Shown: positions 43,775 to 55,073 of the stretch, piece by piece
How positions within the stretch are numbered: position 1 is the first letter of the stretch
Layout: each line of letters begins with the position of its first letter
Origin: Scilla litardierei
Lineage: Eukaryota; Streptophyta; Magnoliopsida; Asparagales; Asparagaceae
Assembly: GCA_030789695.1 (NCBI GenBank)
Contig: CM061132.1
Location: 152,838,597-152,902,596, forward strand
Direction of reading: 5' to 3'
DNA: 64,000 nt
Notes under the pieces: model-generated
What the model saw: the letters and a program-made list of their open reading frames with translations, nothing else
What the model was told of the DNA's origin: nothing
Databases searched by the model: none
Program-made: the position numbers and the translations under genes

Positions 43775-45534
43775 TATATTCCCATCCAGCTTTTGCCTCC
43801 CCCTATTTTTAGTGCCCATCTGTCTTTGCGGGGCCCTGCTTCACCACAGCTAGGGGGAGGGCCCTTCTTTTTTATTTTTATTTATATTTCCATTCTTCTC
43901 TTTTATTGACCTCCCCCATGCATATCTCTGCATTTTCACGATCACATCTTTTCGCTAGCATTGTCACGCCTAGCTTGGGGGAAGTCAAATTTTTTCTGTG
44001 TGCTGTCGTGTGTCGTTTTTCTTTGTGTGTTTGTTTATTTGTTGTGTCGTGTTCTTTTCCTTTTTTTTATTTTTTTTCATTTATTTTATTTTCTGTTTAT
44101 ATGTCGTGTGGTGTGATTTTTATTTTTATTCTTATTTTCAGTTTCGTTTGTGTGATTTTCTTGTCTTTCGTGTCTTTTTGTGTCTGTGCGTATTCCCCCC
44201 ATATTCATTGCCCTCCCGTATTTAATTCTATTGCATTGAGGGCAATGCAAGTTTCAGCTTGGGGGAGTCGCACTTTGTGCGTCATTTGCCTCTTTTTCTT
44301 CGTAATTTGAGTCGTTTTTCTCAGTCTTTTTCTTTTTCTTTTTCTTTTCTTCTTTTTATCTCTTTCTCCTAGAGATAAACCCTATGATGAATTGCCACAA
44401 AAATCGCACGCACACCTTGCACGGCTTCGATAATCACATTCACTAGCCTTAGGAAGTCGAGTCCTCTTGCATTTCATGCATCGCAGGTCCACTTAGCTTT
44501 TATGTGAGTCGTGTGTCGTGACTAGAGTTGGGTGTGCTTCTACTTTGTGATTGTGTTTTATATACCTGTCCGGGAATGACCCCTAGATTATCATGCTTCG
44601 ATTTGAATATGTGGTATTTGTTTCTCGTGTCTGCTTCTGCATGCTATATATATATCGTATACTTCATTTCACATGTGTCGGGATTCCACAATTAAGGACT
44701 AGGATAACCCATTTAGCCCATGCTCTAATTAGCGAGACTAGTTTACTTTGCCCAAGTGTTTAGATTCCGATTTCTTTTTTATTTTACTTGGTGCAAATCC
44801 CCTCGTCGTGTACTGTTCTCCCACTTAGGAGAGTACACATGTGTATAGCCAAAAACCCAAAAATTCAAAAAAGAGAGAGAGAAAAGAAAAGAGAAAATTG
44901 TATAGCCAAAAAGCCAAAAAAAAATACAAATACCCAAAACCCAAAAAAATTTCCAGTGTGAATATTTTTCCTATCTACCGAGAATAAAGGGAAGGCGAGA
45001 GTTTGCACCGAGTGTTCTACTCCACATCATCTCAACCCCCATCATTTTCGAAAACACTTGGCTTAGGAACTTTTTAGCTATTATCTAGGCTATAGTGTGG
45101 TGATTTCCTTAACCCTAGTTGTGGAGTCCCTGACGCATAATATGTTTAGATTCTTGCTCTATTCTTATGCATGCTTGAGCTATATATTCACCGCTTAATT
45201 CAAATCGAATCGATATTTGGGTCATTTCTTGGATTTGTGTATATCGAGCTTTATTGCACATCATAGATAGTGACACCGACTGCTAGCACACGACTACACT
45301 CACTTGCGCTTCACCGCGTGGGCTCACGACACTTGTCTGGACTCGTATTCCATAGTTTAGTGATGTGATTTGGCGTTTGCTTGCTTGGTGTGTTGTTTTT
45401 GGTTTTGTTTGCCCTGACAGGCGATTTAGGATTTAGAGTTCTCTTTTTCTCTCTTTCTCTCTATTTTCTCCCTCCGAGCTCCTACTCTCACTCGTCTTCC
45501 TCGAGGACGAGGAAGGGTTCAGCTTGGGGGATTT
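43775..45534 (+). other. 3' noncoding region of element C with repeated purine tracts
   Basis: About 1.76 kb without supported genes, T-rich at 43860-44360. AGCTTGGGGGAAG (about 43973), AGCTTGGGGGAGT (about 44257, after GAGGGCAATGCAAG) and the final PPT AGCTTGGGGGATTTT (45520-45534, after TCGAGGACGAGGAAGG) share the same core. Confidence 0.7.
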
Positions 45535-47121
45535 TGACGTGCGTTTATATTTCATATATTCACGCACGTTTTCTTCTGTGTTTTCCCGCTATTTTTCGCC
45601 GTCTTGTATTCGTTTTCTCGTGCTTTCTTGTTTTCTTTCACTTTTCCGTGTTTTTGTATATTTGCATGAGTTTACCGGTGTAGGGGACATAAAACGATGA
45701 TATCATGAGTCCCCGGAGCAACGGGAGAAGTCACGCGTGATCCAGGGGGTCAAACGACGAAGATCACATCTTTCAGCCCCTCACCCGACCGGTTGGTCAC
45801 TTCCAACCGATCGGGTGATGCACCCGTGCACCACCTGGACACAAGCTGGAGCGGTCAGGAAGTCAACCGGTCGGTTCAGAGACCGGTTCAAACGTCCCAA
45901 CTCTCTGGAATTTGATGCTGAATGCCAACCGATCGGGTGACCTTCACCCGATCGGTTCACCTGTAGCCAATTCTCCGAAGCCAAGACACGGAGAGCTCAA
46001 CCGACCGGTTCACCCATCGGCTCAAAGATCCAACTGGTCAGCTTCAACCCTCAACCGACTGTGCCGTATGACCGGGTGAAGTCCCATGCTGAGCTGCTGA
46101 AGAACGAAGCAGGTCACCCGATCGGTTGACTTTTCAACCGATCGGGCGATATCGTTTTCTATATATATGACCACTAGGTTTTCTAGAAACGAGAGTTGTT
46201 ATTTTTTGCTGTTTTTTCTCTCTCTTGACGGCTGTAATTTTTCAGATATTAGTAAGTTGTCTGATCTTTGTTAAACTTTAATATAGTGTTATTTGCATTG
46301 CTCTTACTACTTTTCAATCGCCTGATCATGTTTCTAACGGTCGATTTTGATTTAGATTGCTTTTTAGTAAATATGCGTGAGTAGTTCCCAAATCTGGGAT
46401 TTTGGTGGAAACCCCTTCGTGGGTTCTCCCCGATGCGTCCATAGGACTAGGAAATCGATAAGGATTAGGAATCTACCGGTTACGCGGGGTGTTTTATTGT
46501 CATCGACGGAAAAAAGACCGCCTTTGACCGTTGGGCCAAGGGGGAATAAACTTGGCGGTTGACTCCCTAGCCATAGCTCACGCCTTAGCGTAGACGTCGA
46601 ATCCTAGCGCGCAGGAGCGGCAGGATGAGGCGTTGGGAGTTATCGTTGTGAGCTTAGTGCTCCCGGAGTCGGTCAGTGTTAATGGACATGGGAATGCCCA
46701 CTGACCGAACCTGGGAAGTCCGGCGTATCATCCTGGGCACCGACCGGAATATCGGGCCCATGGGATGCTGGTACCACTCTTAGAGGCAACGTCTCACCAT
46801 TAGACCCTAATTCTGATCGTTATCCTACCCGTAGGCCATATCGGCGAGAATCGCACGATAGGGTGGAAACCGAAGTCCCGGGTTTTCCCTTTATATTGTT
46901 TATCCCTCGCATTCTATTTTCTGTGACAACCCATCATTTGATTCGGGCTAGCTCGCCCATGGGGTGAATCCGATCCTTCTTGACACAAGCACAACCACGC
47001 CTCTCTGAGTTCGACTCCCAAGCCACACTACAACACCGTGCACTTGCGGTTATAAATATTTAAATCTCACGCCCCCAATTATAGATTGCACACATCTGAC
47101 GCGCAAAAGCGGGGGACGTCA
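45535..47121 (+). repeat. 3' LTR of element C
   Basis: 1587 bp, TGACGTGCG...GGGACGTCA, followed by target duplication ttgaa. Confidence 0.95.
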
Positions 47122-47126
47122 TTGAA

Positions 47127-47440
47127 TGACTTGAATATCTCCAACGTCATAGTCTTCGAAGCTTTTGACTCAACCATTACTATCTTCTCTTTGGATTGAA
47201 TCTCCATTCATTTGTTGATGCCATTGGCTTGAGGTTTGAGGTAGCCTTTGAGTTCTTCAAGCCAATGCTTCACCTTTGTTGATCTACCAAGTCCTCCACT
47301 TGAATCAACATTTGTAGTCACTTTTGATCTTCTTGAATCTAATTGGTGACTTTTTAGCTAACTGCAAACACATGAGTTAGTCACAATGATTTGTGTTTGA
47401 TCATCATCAAAATCAAGGTGGAGAGTCCAATACTCAACAT
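47127..47440 (-). repeat. 3' LTR of SIRE-like element, right part
   Basis: Continues the LTR interrupted at 37879 and ends ACTCAACA. The PPT on the minus strand (GGGGGAGAA) directly adjoins at 47441. Confidence 0.92.
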
Positions 47441-47453
47441 TCTCCCCCTTTTT

Positions 47454-50400
47454 GATGATGACAAACCAAATATAAACAAAACAAATAATTGTGCATTAAA
47501 TATACTTACTCCCCCTGCAATGATGCCAATCAAGTTAATATCAATAATCAGTAGCATCATCCAGCAGTTAATAGTGTGTGTATCACATGGGGTTGTGTAT
47601 ATATTGCATGAATGACCAGAAATAATATGCATACACAATACAAATCATATAGGTGATACACAACATAAACATGAGCATGATTACCAAGGTAATCACCAAC
47701 ATAAACAATAACTTGAATCAACACAACATATATATAATGTAATCAATATAAACCAAGGTAATCACCAATGCTCCCCCTGAATTATATACATGAGCGATCA
47801 TACATAAAGTCTATATGATTCAAGTTATTGTTTAACACTCAACATTTAATAAGCACATCCTTTGTTTATTTCTATCCCCCTTTGGCATTATCCAAAAGGC
47901 ATGGGGAAAAGAAACAACAAAAGCAAGACAAGAGTGGAAAACTAAGAGGTATATCTAATGTAAACTAGATAAGCTACCAATTTAAGACAAGATATCAAAA
48001 TAAAGATATCAATTGCAAGAGCACATATCCAACAACAACTCAACTACCCTCAATTATCACAAGAAGATAAGCAATAAGCATATGTGATAAAAGATTACAA
48101 TAGATACTAATTGTAAAGAGTAATGTGAGCAGTGTTAGAAAAGTAACAACGCAAAGATCATGTCATCACTTGTGAAAGAATGCCAAGTGATCAAATAGTG
48201 TCAAGTACACAAACAAATTCAATTATCACAAAATTTATAACATTAAGCAAAATGTGATAGATTGTCCTTGAGCAATGAGCATGACATATTATATGGACAT
48301 GATTAAATACGTGATGGTGGAATCAAAATCATCACAATGACATAGATCAACAATTTTAGCAAATTGAGTGCATGGAAAACAATTCTATGTTTTCATACAA
48401 ACAAAGTTATCAAATCAACATAATCGTCGAGCGACGAAGTAAATATCAAATACCAATTGTGGAAATATCATTTATAAACCGAGATCTAAGTCAAACATAA
48501 AAACTGTAATGATAAGCATGGAATGCCAAACATGACTATGGAAATGTTTAATCATGTGTACAAAGTTATGTTATGAAATAATAACATAAGTTAAGTATAA
48601 TGGCATGAGAAACCAATTTGTAGGCATACCAAAGCTAAGTGAAGTGTGCGATGTGGGCATACACAAATATCTATAACATGCAAAAGTGTTATGCCAAAAT
48701 AGAGATAGAACTTCATAAAACGTATGGCATACACAATTATAGCACACTAGGATACCAAATGAAAGAATGTTCAGAAGAACCAAAGTACTAGCATGCATTC
48801 CAGAATAGATACTTACATAGTGAGTCAAAGATAAACATGGAATGCCATGAGCATAAGAAAGATAAGCACTATATCACAAGCTCAAAACTAGCATCAAGCA
48901 GGAGCATGTAAAGAAGATATCCAATATAAATAGTCTACCAATTGTAAAGATGATATCAATTGTAGTCTAACAAAATATGTAAATCAGGCAAATAATGTCT
49001 AGATCATGACATCACTTGAGAAGGAAACCAAGTGAACAAATAAAGACATGATCTCATTCTAGCTCACTTATCTCAAAGGATTCAGTATGAAGTATAATGT
49101 GACAAAACATCTTTTGAGCAAAGGCATGAAGATAGTCTACGTTCAAAGTCACAAGGTAGGACATAAACGAATAAAGTTATCATGAACATCGCTTGCATGC
49201 ATACCAATTGTGCGAATAGAATAAAAACTTGTGTAAGCACAATATAGACGGAGGTAGAATCAAAGAAGTCATAGTGCATCAAGATATATTCATGGAAGAA
49301 TATCTATGACAGAATATACATATCATCAAACACAATATAAAGCTTGTATGATCTTGTATAGCGAAAATTATCTCTAACATATCATAAAAAATGAGCTTGA
49401 GATGAGAGATAATCAATGCGAAAAATATAGCATGAAGATCACTAACCAATATGCATGAGTGTTATGTCACTTGTGAAAATATTATACATGAAAAGATTTA
49501 GCTATAGACATGAAAGATCTCTTGAATAAAATTATAGCTAAACATCAGTCATGAAGTAATTAAAATGACAAGTAACATACATTGATCACCCCCAAATCAT
49601 ATCAATACGTCTCATAAATATAATCATACAAACTATAAGAAAAGTATGAGATGTGTGGTTATACAATGAACAAATATGCATAAAGATCCTAAATCATTAA
49701 TCTTATTCATGGCATGAATTATGTATAACATGATGAAGTATAAAATGCCATGTCATTCTTAAAACAATCTAATAAACTTAAGATCAATATACTAAAATAC
49801 CAATTGTAACCATGGTAGTCACAACCAATATATTAAAATACCAATTGTACAAAACACATACTTACAACCATTTAGCTCTTCCTAAATGTGTGCATCTCCA
49901 ATGCACCATCCTTTCCTTTGAATTGATCCATCATTTGTAAACCAAGGAGTGTGTAGAGTAGGCATCTTGCACAACAATCTGACAATTCAACAATTGGTGG
50001 TATCCAAAAACTTTTTGGATCCAATAGGTTAAGGAACAAAATCAAGTAGTCCAATAACGAATCATTTACCAATTGTAAATAACATGATATCAATCAAACA
50101 TGTCATACTCCCACAAAATCATACAAACTATGCAAACTTGGGAGTAGTGGACGAACTCACATATATATGGATACAAAAAGTAATCATACAAGCATGGTAC
50201 CCCAAGCAATGAAACGCAGTATGAGTCGCAAGAGAATATGTCAATCCTAATATACGATTCTATATGTGTGTTCATACCATGCCTAGAAACAATCTTAGGA
50301 GTCCAAAAGATAGTGATTTGGGATTCTTAAGAAGAGGTTGAAGAGGCATGAGTAGGAAGTTGGGATGCACGCTTGTGAAGTGGAACATGAATATAAGCGT

Positions 50401-51253
50401 GTCCCGTGTGTGAAACATGCAAATGAGCATTAATTCTAACATGAAAATTTTAAGCCACATGTTATACATAATCCTCGAATACACATATGAGTAAGGATTA
50501 TGAATACACAATGCACATTAGTCAAGAATTTGACACACGTGAAATACATAGACATGAACGACATATAAGACACACAATATGCAAACATAGGATATGCATG
50601 AGATAGTCTCAAACACAAAGTGACACCTACATGCATCCAACACACATGAATACCAAATGTAAGAATATACTTACTACATTAAGCTCCCCCTACTTTGGTG
50701 CATCACTTAAGCACCATCAACTCCATTTGAATGAAAATCTTTGCAAATCAAGGAGTTGGTAGGGTTGGTATCCCAAAGTGGCTTGAACCTAGAAAACATA
50801 AGTTTGGTATCCAAAAACCTTTTTGGATCCTATAGGTTAGGCAACAAATTTAAAATACTAAATTCAAATAAGTGTAACCCATATCCTAATGTAATCAAGT
50901 CACTTGATAAATATCTTAACCATATACATGCATGTACCAAATGTACCAAAAGTGGACATGTATATTAATCCAAAAGCATGACATGCATCACATGCAACAA
51001 AACATAAATATGAACCAAAGCATGTGTAGCATAGAAATATTAAATATTTTAGGCATGAAAAACATGAGCACAATGATTTACTAATAAACATGCAAAGGAA
51101 ATCAAATTCAATATGAATTTAAGTTTCTAACAAACATAAGCATGTAAGACCAAAATGCAAACAAAAGAATAAACCAATTCTTAACACAAATGCTTTGGTA
51201 CCCATAAAATGAATATAAGCTTATGGTACCAAGCAATGAAGGGTCAACGGAAA
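47454..51253 (-). other. Noncoding interior of SIRE-like element
   Basis: 3.8 kb, A-rich on the plus strand, with no frame above 90 codons and no pol motif. ACCAATTGT occurs repeatedly (near 48453, 48938, 49202, 49800, 49840 and 50068). GCTCCCCCTGAATT-like and CTCCCCCT pieces occur at 47510, 47770 and 50685. It replaces the region where a SIRE element would carry protease to RNase H. Confidence 0.7.
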
Positions 51254-52729
51254 CTAACCCTTCGGAAACCAAGTCCAAGAGGACCGTGATTTCCCAACAT
51301 AATCATCATTCAAAATAATATCATGAATATAAGATTTCACATACATATCCCTAGCATGAATGCTAGTGTTCTTAGGACCCCAAATAGTGTACGATTTGGG
51401 TATCCTCTTCCTAGTGGTTGCATGCACAAAAGGTTGATCTCTACGTGGTGCATGTGGCCTAGGAACATGAGATCTAGCAAGAGCATGAGGATGTGTGTAA
51501 GGAACATTGTGTTGTGCTAAGGAATGATGATGGGCATATGATCCATGGTGTGGTGTAGCATACATACGTGGATGAATATGAGGTGTGTATGCATGAAGAT
51601 GATCATGAGAATAAGCATGCACATGTGGATGTGATGTGTTATCATAAGCATGTGAATGTGCATGAGCATGAGTACGTGCATGAGAGTGTCTCAAATGAGT
51701 GTTTGCACATGCTCGTGGGTGTGGAACATAAAAACCATCATTTGTAGAAATGTGAGAAGTGGATGTATTCCTACGTGTATTGGTGTACATGAAAGCATGT
51801 AACTTTCTTGGAGGTCCACCCAAAGTGGGTTTCTTTGCAAAGGAGGGAGGAATAGGAGTGGTGGTTTCCTTAGTAGTAGAACTACCCAAGTTTTTATAGA
51901 CACCACTCGTGGATGCACTGGAGGATGGCCTCACAAAATCTATAGTTACTTCACTATAGGAGGTGCGTGCATTGGATGCGCTTGCCTTAGAATAACCAAG
52001 GCCAACACGATGGTTTGCCGGTAGTTGATTCTTTAGCAAATCATCCAAATTGTCCTTTCCCTTGTTGAATCTCTCAACAATGGAGGACATGAGCTCATAT
52101 TTCTTCGAAATTGAAGAAATAGTAGCATCCAAGGTGGATGCATGTGTGGTGAGCTCGTGCACTTGGGATTTGAGATCTTCATTCTCAATGCCCAAACAAG
52201 TGTTTTGAGATTGAAGATTTTCAATCTCAAGATTGTTAATATCTACAATGGAAACACGATCAAGTTGAGATTTGAGGGACTCCACCTCATTTCTCAACAT
52301 GCCATTTTGAGTAAGCAAACTCACTTTCTCAATAGCGAGTGTCTCAACAATGGTGTCATTGTTAGAGGTGCTACATGTAGATGTGTCAGTGAGACTAGCA
52401 ATCTTATTCTTAGCATCACAATATTTATGCGTAAGCTTTTGATATTTATCAAATAATTGTTTAAAAGCACTTTTAAGATCACCCATTGTTACCTCTTCAT
52501 TGTCGCTATCACTTTCACTCGAATCACTTGATTCGTCACTAGAGTCACCCGTAGTGGCATCCTCTCGTCCCATCAAACCCATGAATGAATCTCTTTCATC
52601 ATTGGAGGAAGAACACTCCGAGGTGGACTCTTCTTGCTTCGCTAGCATGTGCCATATTTGATATGCCGTTGTTGCCTTGGACACACGCATAAGAATATCA
52701 TAAGTTAACAAATCAAGCAAGATATTCAT
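51254..52729 (-). CDS. SIRE-like Gag-related protein with coiled coil and His-rich domain
   Basis: 491 codons. The start (MNILLDLLTYDILMRVSKAT, TAYQIWHML) is the end of the copia gag core, so the true N-terminus lies upstream in another frame (see 52730-52942). Residues about 45-85 are acidic and Ser-rich. Residues 85-230 form a long predicted coiled coil (LFDKYQKLTHKYCDAKNKI, MLRNEVESLKSQLDRV). Residues about 250-300 include NQLPANHRVGLGYSKA, a SIRE gag-pol boundary motif. Residues about 325-440 are extremely His-rich (THAHAHSHAYDNTSHPHVHA). It ends near IWGPKNTS with no protease or integrase after it. No CCHC knuckle is seen. Confidence 0.75.
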   Translation of the reverse strand: MNILLDLLTYDILMRVSKATTAYQIWHMLAKQEESTSECSSSNDERDSFMGLMGREDATTGDSSDESSDSSESDSDNEEVTMGDLKSAFKQLFDKYQKLTHKYCDAKNKIASLTDTSTCSTSNNDTIVETLAIEKVSLLTQNGMLRNEVESLKSQLDRVSIVDINNLEIENLQSQNTCLGIENEDLKSQVHELTTHASTLDATISSISKKYELMSSIVERFNKGKDNLDDLLKNQLPANHRVGLGYSKASASNARTSYSEVTIDFVRPSSSASTSGVYKNLGSSTTKETTTPIPPSFAKKPTLGGPPRKLHAFMYTNTRRNTSTSHISTNDGFYVPHPRACANTHLRHSHARTHAHAHSHAYDNTSHPHVHAYSHDHLHAYTPHIHPRMYATPHHGSYAHHHSLAQHNVPYTHPHALARSHVPRPHAPRRDQPFVHATTRKRIPKSYTIWGPKNTSIHARDMYVKSYIHDIILNDDYVGKSRSSWTWFPKG

Positions 52730-52942
52730 TACCTCATCATGTTTCTCACCAACTCTCTTTGCTTATTTGTCCATTCATGTTTGGGAGTGGTAGGTGCGCG
52801 AAAGGGCCTCTCCACAAGCTTCCAATAATCCTCATCGATGGATTGAATATAGGCCTTCATCTTTACACTCCTAAATTTGATAATTAGGCCCAAGGAGATA
52901 TGAAGGATAAGGGCTTCGTGTGATGTTGTTGTTGGTTGCCAT
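52730..52942 (-). pseudogene. N-terminal part of SIRE-like gag, frameshifted
   Basis: ATG at 52942 (MATNNNITRSPYPSYLLGPN) nine bases after the PBS. After a frame change the segment MKAYIQSIDEDYWKLVERP matches the copia gag N-terminus. Stops and at least one frameshift separate it from the 491-codon frame. Confidence 0.7.
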
Positions 52943-52950
52943 AGCTATAA

Positions 52951-52966
52951 CCTTGCTCTGATACCA
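52951..52966 (-). promoter_or_regulatory. Primer-binding site (initiator-Met tRNA)
   Basis: Minus strand TGGTATCAGAGCAAGG, two bases inside the 5' LTR. Confidence 0.92.
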
Positions 52967-52968
52967 AT

Positions 52969-54961
52969 TGTAGTGACCCTGTGCTTTGAGGAATAAACAT
53001 TAGAGGGATGGTGAATAGTGTTTTATAGAATTATAAGGAATTTACGCCAAATAAAACCCTAATTAACCAACAAATGCGGAAAGAAAGAAGTGAACAACAA
53101 TCACAAGGAACAATGCAATGCTAACATGCAATCTACCCTGGTTCGGTGCCACCCAAGTCTCTCCGACTTGTTACCGTGGCCCTAATCCAGCAACACCCGG
53201 ATCACCTCCGGATACTCTAGCAAACCGCTAGAGATTTCCTTTAGCCCACTTGTGGAAAACCTCTAACAAGTGCAATCGACCTACAATCGATGTCCGTGTA
53301 TCCCACAACCCGGGAACAGACAAAACCTTAGTCCCACAACTTGGGACTAAGCACACTCTCACAAACCGAGAGTAAAACGAAATCTTGACTCCCACAACTT
53401 GGGATCAAGCCAATCCTCTCACCACCGTGAGTATACAACAAATATGAAGTATAAAGAATGAAATATAAAACTTCTTACCACAAAATCCTATGCCTTGAGA
53501 AATACTTACCAAAATAGGGCAAGAATAGATTTTGAGGAAGATGAGATCACCAAACCCTAGGTCCACCAAGATGAGCAGCAATAGATGGCTAGGGAGAAGT
53601 TGGTGACTTGTATTCAAGCTCTTAGCTTGAGAAGCTCACAAGGAATGAGAATCTCTCTTGAGGAATTAGGGCTCAAAGAGTAAGAGAGAGATTCTTGTGA
53701 GATGAGAGAGCTTAGAAATGAGAACGAATGGCTCTTCTCTTAGGTATGAAAATGTCTCTAATTTCAGCCTTGGATTATAGGTTTGAAGCACTCAAACTTA
53801 TATAGAGAAGAGAGAAAACGGTCGCAAAAATCGTGGCATTAAATGCCCCAACGGCTCTTTTTCTGAAGCAGTTAATCGGTCTAAGAAGGATCACTGACCG
53901 ATTAGTTTCGCAACTAGTCGGTCGGTGAACCTTCTTGGACCGACTAGAATGAAGACAACCAAGATAGTAAATTGTTGAAGAAGAAGAACTAGTCGGTCTA
54001 AGAAGAAACATCAACCGACTAGTTTGACAACTAGTCGGTCGGTGAACCTTCTTGGATCGACTAATTGGTCAACAAATAGGCTAGAATTGATTAGGTTAAC
54101 TAGTCGGTCTGAGAATGATTTTCAACCGACTAAATCGTCATCTAGTCGGTCGGTGAACCTTCTTGGACCGACTAATTGATCAACAGTGAATGGGCTGAAT
54201 TTAACTAGGATGTCTAGTCGGTTCAAGAAGAATTTCCAACCGACTAGATCGTCATCTAGTCGGTTGGTTCTTCTACTTGAACCAACTAAGATGTATACGA
54301 AGCCGAGAAAAGAAGCGAAAAGCTTCGGGAAACATTTTAAAGGCTTCTAAGGCAATCCTAGAGATACGATATGATTGATATGAAGATATCTAGGCAAGTA
54401 CTACTCAAGGCTTAACATTCTACTAAACCGAAGCTAGAAGACATAAAAGTAAACACGACAAACCGTCTTCAAAGCTTAAACATGAAGATTCTGAATCCCT
54501 CGACTTCAATAATGCTCCTTGAGCTTCAACGAAGCTTCAGGCACACGATCACGCGTTCTGAGGAAGTCTTGGGACGTCGCTTGAGATGAACGAAGTACTT
54601 TGGCGACGATCTCCATAATTCTTCATGGTATTGAGCCTTTTGGTTGAATGACTTGAATATCTCCAACGTCATAGTCTTCGAAGCTTTTGACTCAACCATT
54701 CCTATCTTCTCTTTGGATTGAATCTCCATTCATTTGTTGATGCCATTGGCTTGAGGTTTGAGGTAGCCTTTGAGTTCTTCAAGCCAATGCTTCACCTTTA
54801 TTGATCTACCAAGTCCTTTACTTGAATCAACACTTGTAGTCACTTTTGATCTTCTTGAATCTAATTGGTGACTTTTTAGCTAACTGCAAACACATGAGTT
54901 AGTCACAATGATTTGTGTTTGATCATCATCAAAATCAAGGTGGAGAGTCCAATACTCAACA
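52969..54961 (-). repeat. 5' LTR of SIRE-like element
   Basis: 1993 bp; reconstructs to the same length as the two parts of the interrupted LTR (1686 plus 314 bp). Contains the hairpin array at 53874-54290 and TATA box at 53798-53805 (minus strand). Confidence 0.95.
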
Positions 54962-55073
54962 GAAGACAACTATCAAGAAGAGTGTTAGAGCTTTAAATTT
55001 ATAAACGCAAGTGCACGGCATCGCCTTACACCCAAAGGCTTCGTCCATCCAAGAAGACAACTATCAAGAAGAG
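54962..55073 (+). repeat. Element E gag continuation with 91-bp duplication
   Basis: After the target duplication gaaga, element E gag resumes (CAACTATCAAGAAGAG). The stretch TGTTAG-GCTTTAAATTTATAA starts at 54983 and again at 55074, and the E gag segment CCAAAGGCTTCGTCCATCC, seen at about 36168, is repeated at about 55032. The duplicated unit joins E gag to the end of the F LTR. Confidence 0.7.

Larger units (their letters stand above)
37880..47121 (+). mobile_element. Element C: Athila/Tat-like Ty3/gypsy with gag-protease only
   Basis: A 9242-bp element with 1.58-kb LTRs (TGACGTGC...GACGTCA), target duplication ttgaa (37875-37879 and 47122-47126), an Asp-tRNA PBS TGGCGCCGTTGCCGGGGA (39471-39488, perfect) and a PPT AGCTTGGGGGATTTT (45520-45534). 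The interior encodes gag, protease and a short third ORF; RT, RNase H and integrase are absent. The two LTRs are very similar, so it is young. It is inserted in the 3' LTR of the SIRE-like element. Confidence 0.93.
36194..54961 (-). mobile_element. SIRE-like Ty1/copia element, non-autonomous
   Basis: LTR ends TGTAGTGACC...ACTCAACA and the perfect target duplication gaaga (36189-36193 and 54962-54966) delimit it. On the minus strand the 5' LTR is 52969-54961, the PBS TGGTATCAGAGCAAGG lies at 52951-52966, a gag ORF follows, and the PPT AAAAGGGGGAGAA (47441-47453) adjoins the 3' LTR. That LTR (36194-37879 plus 47127-47440) is split by element C. Without C the element is about 9.5 kb. No protease, integrase, RT or RNase H is present. 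The two LTRs are nearly identical over their length, so insertion was fairly recent, and C is younger still. Confidence 0.9.
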
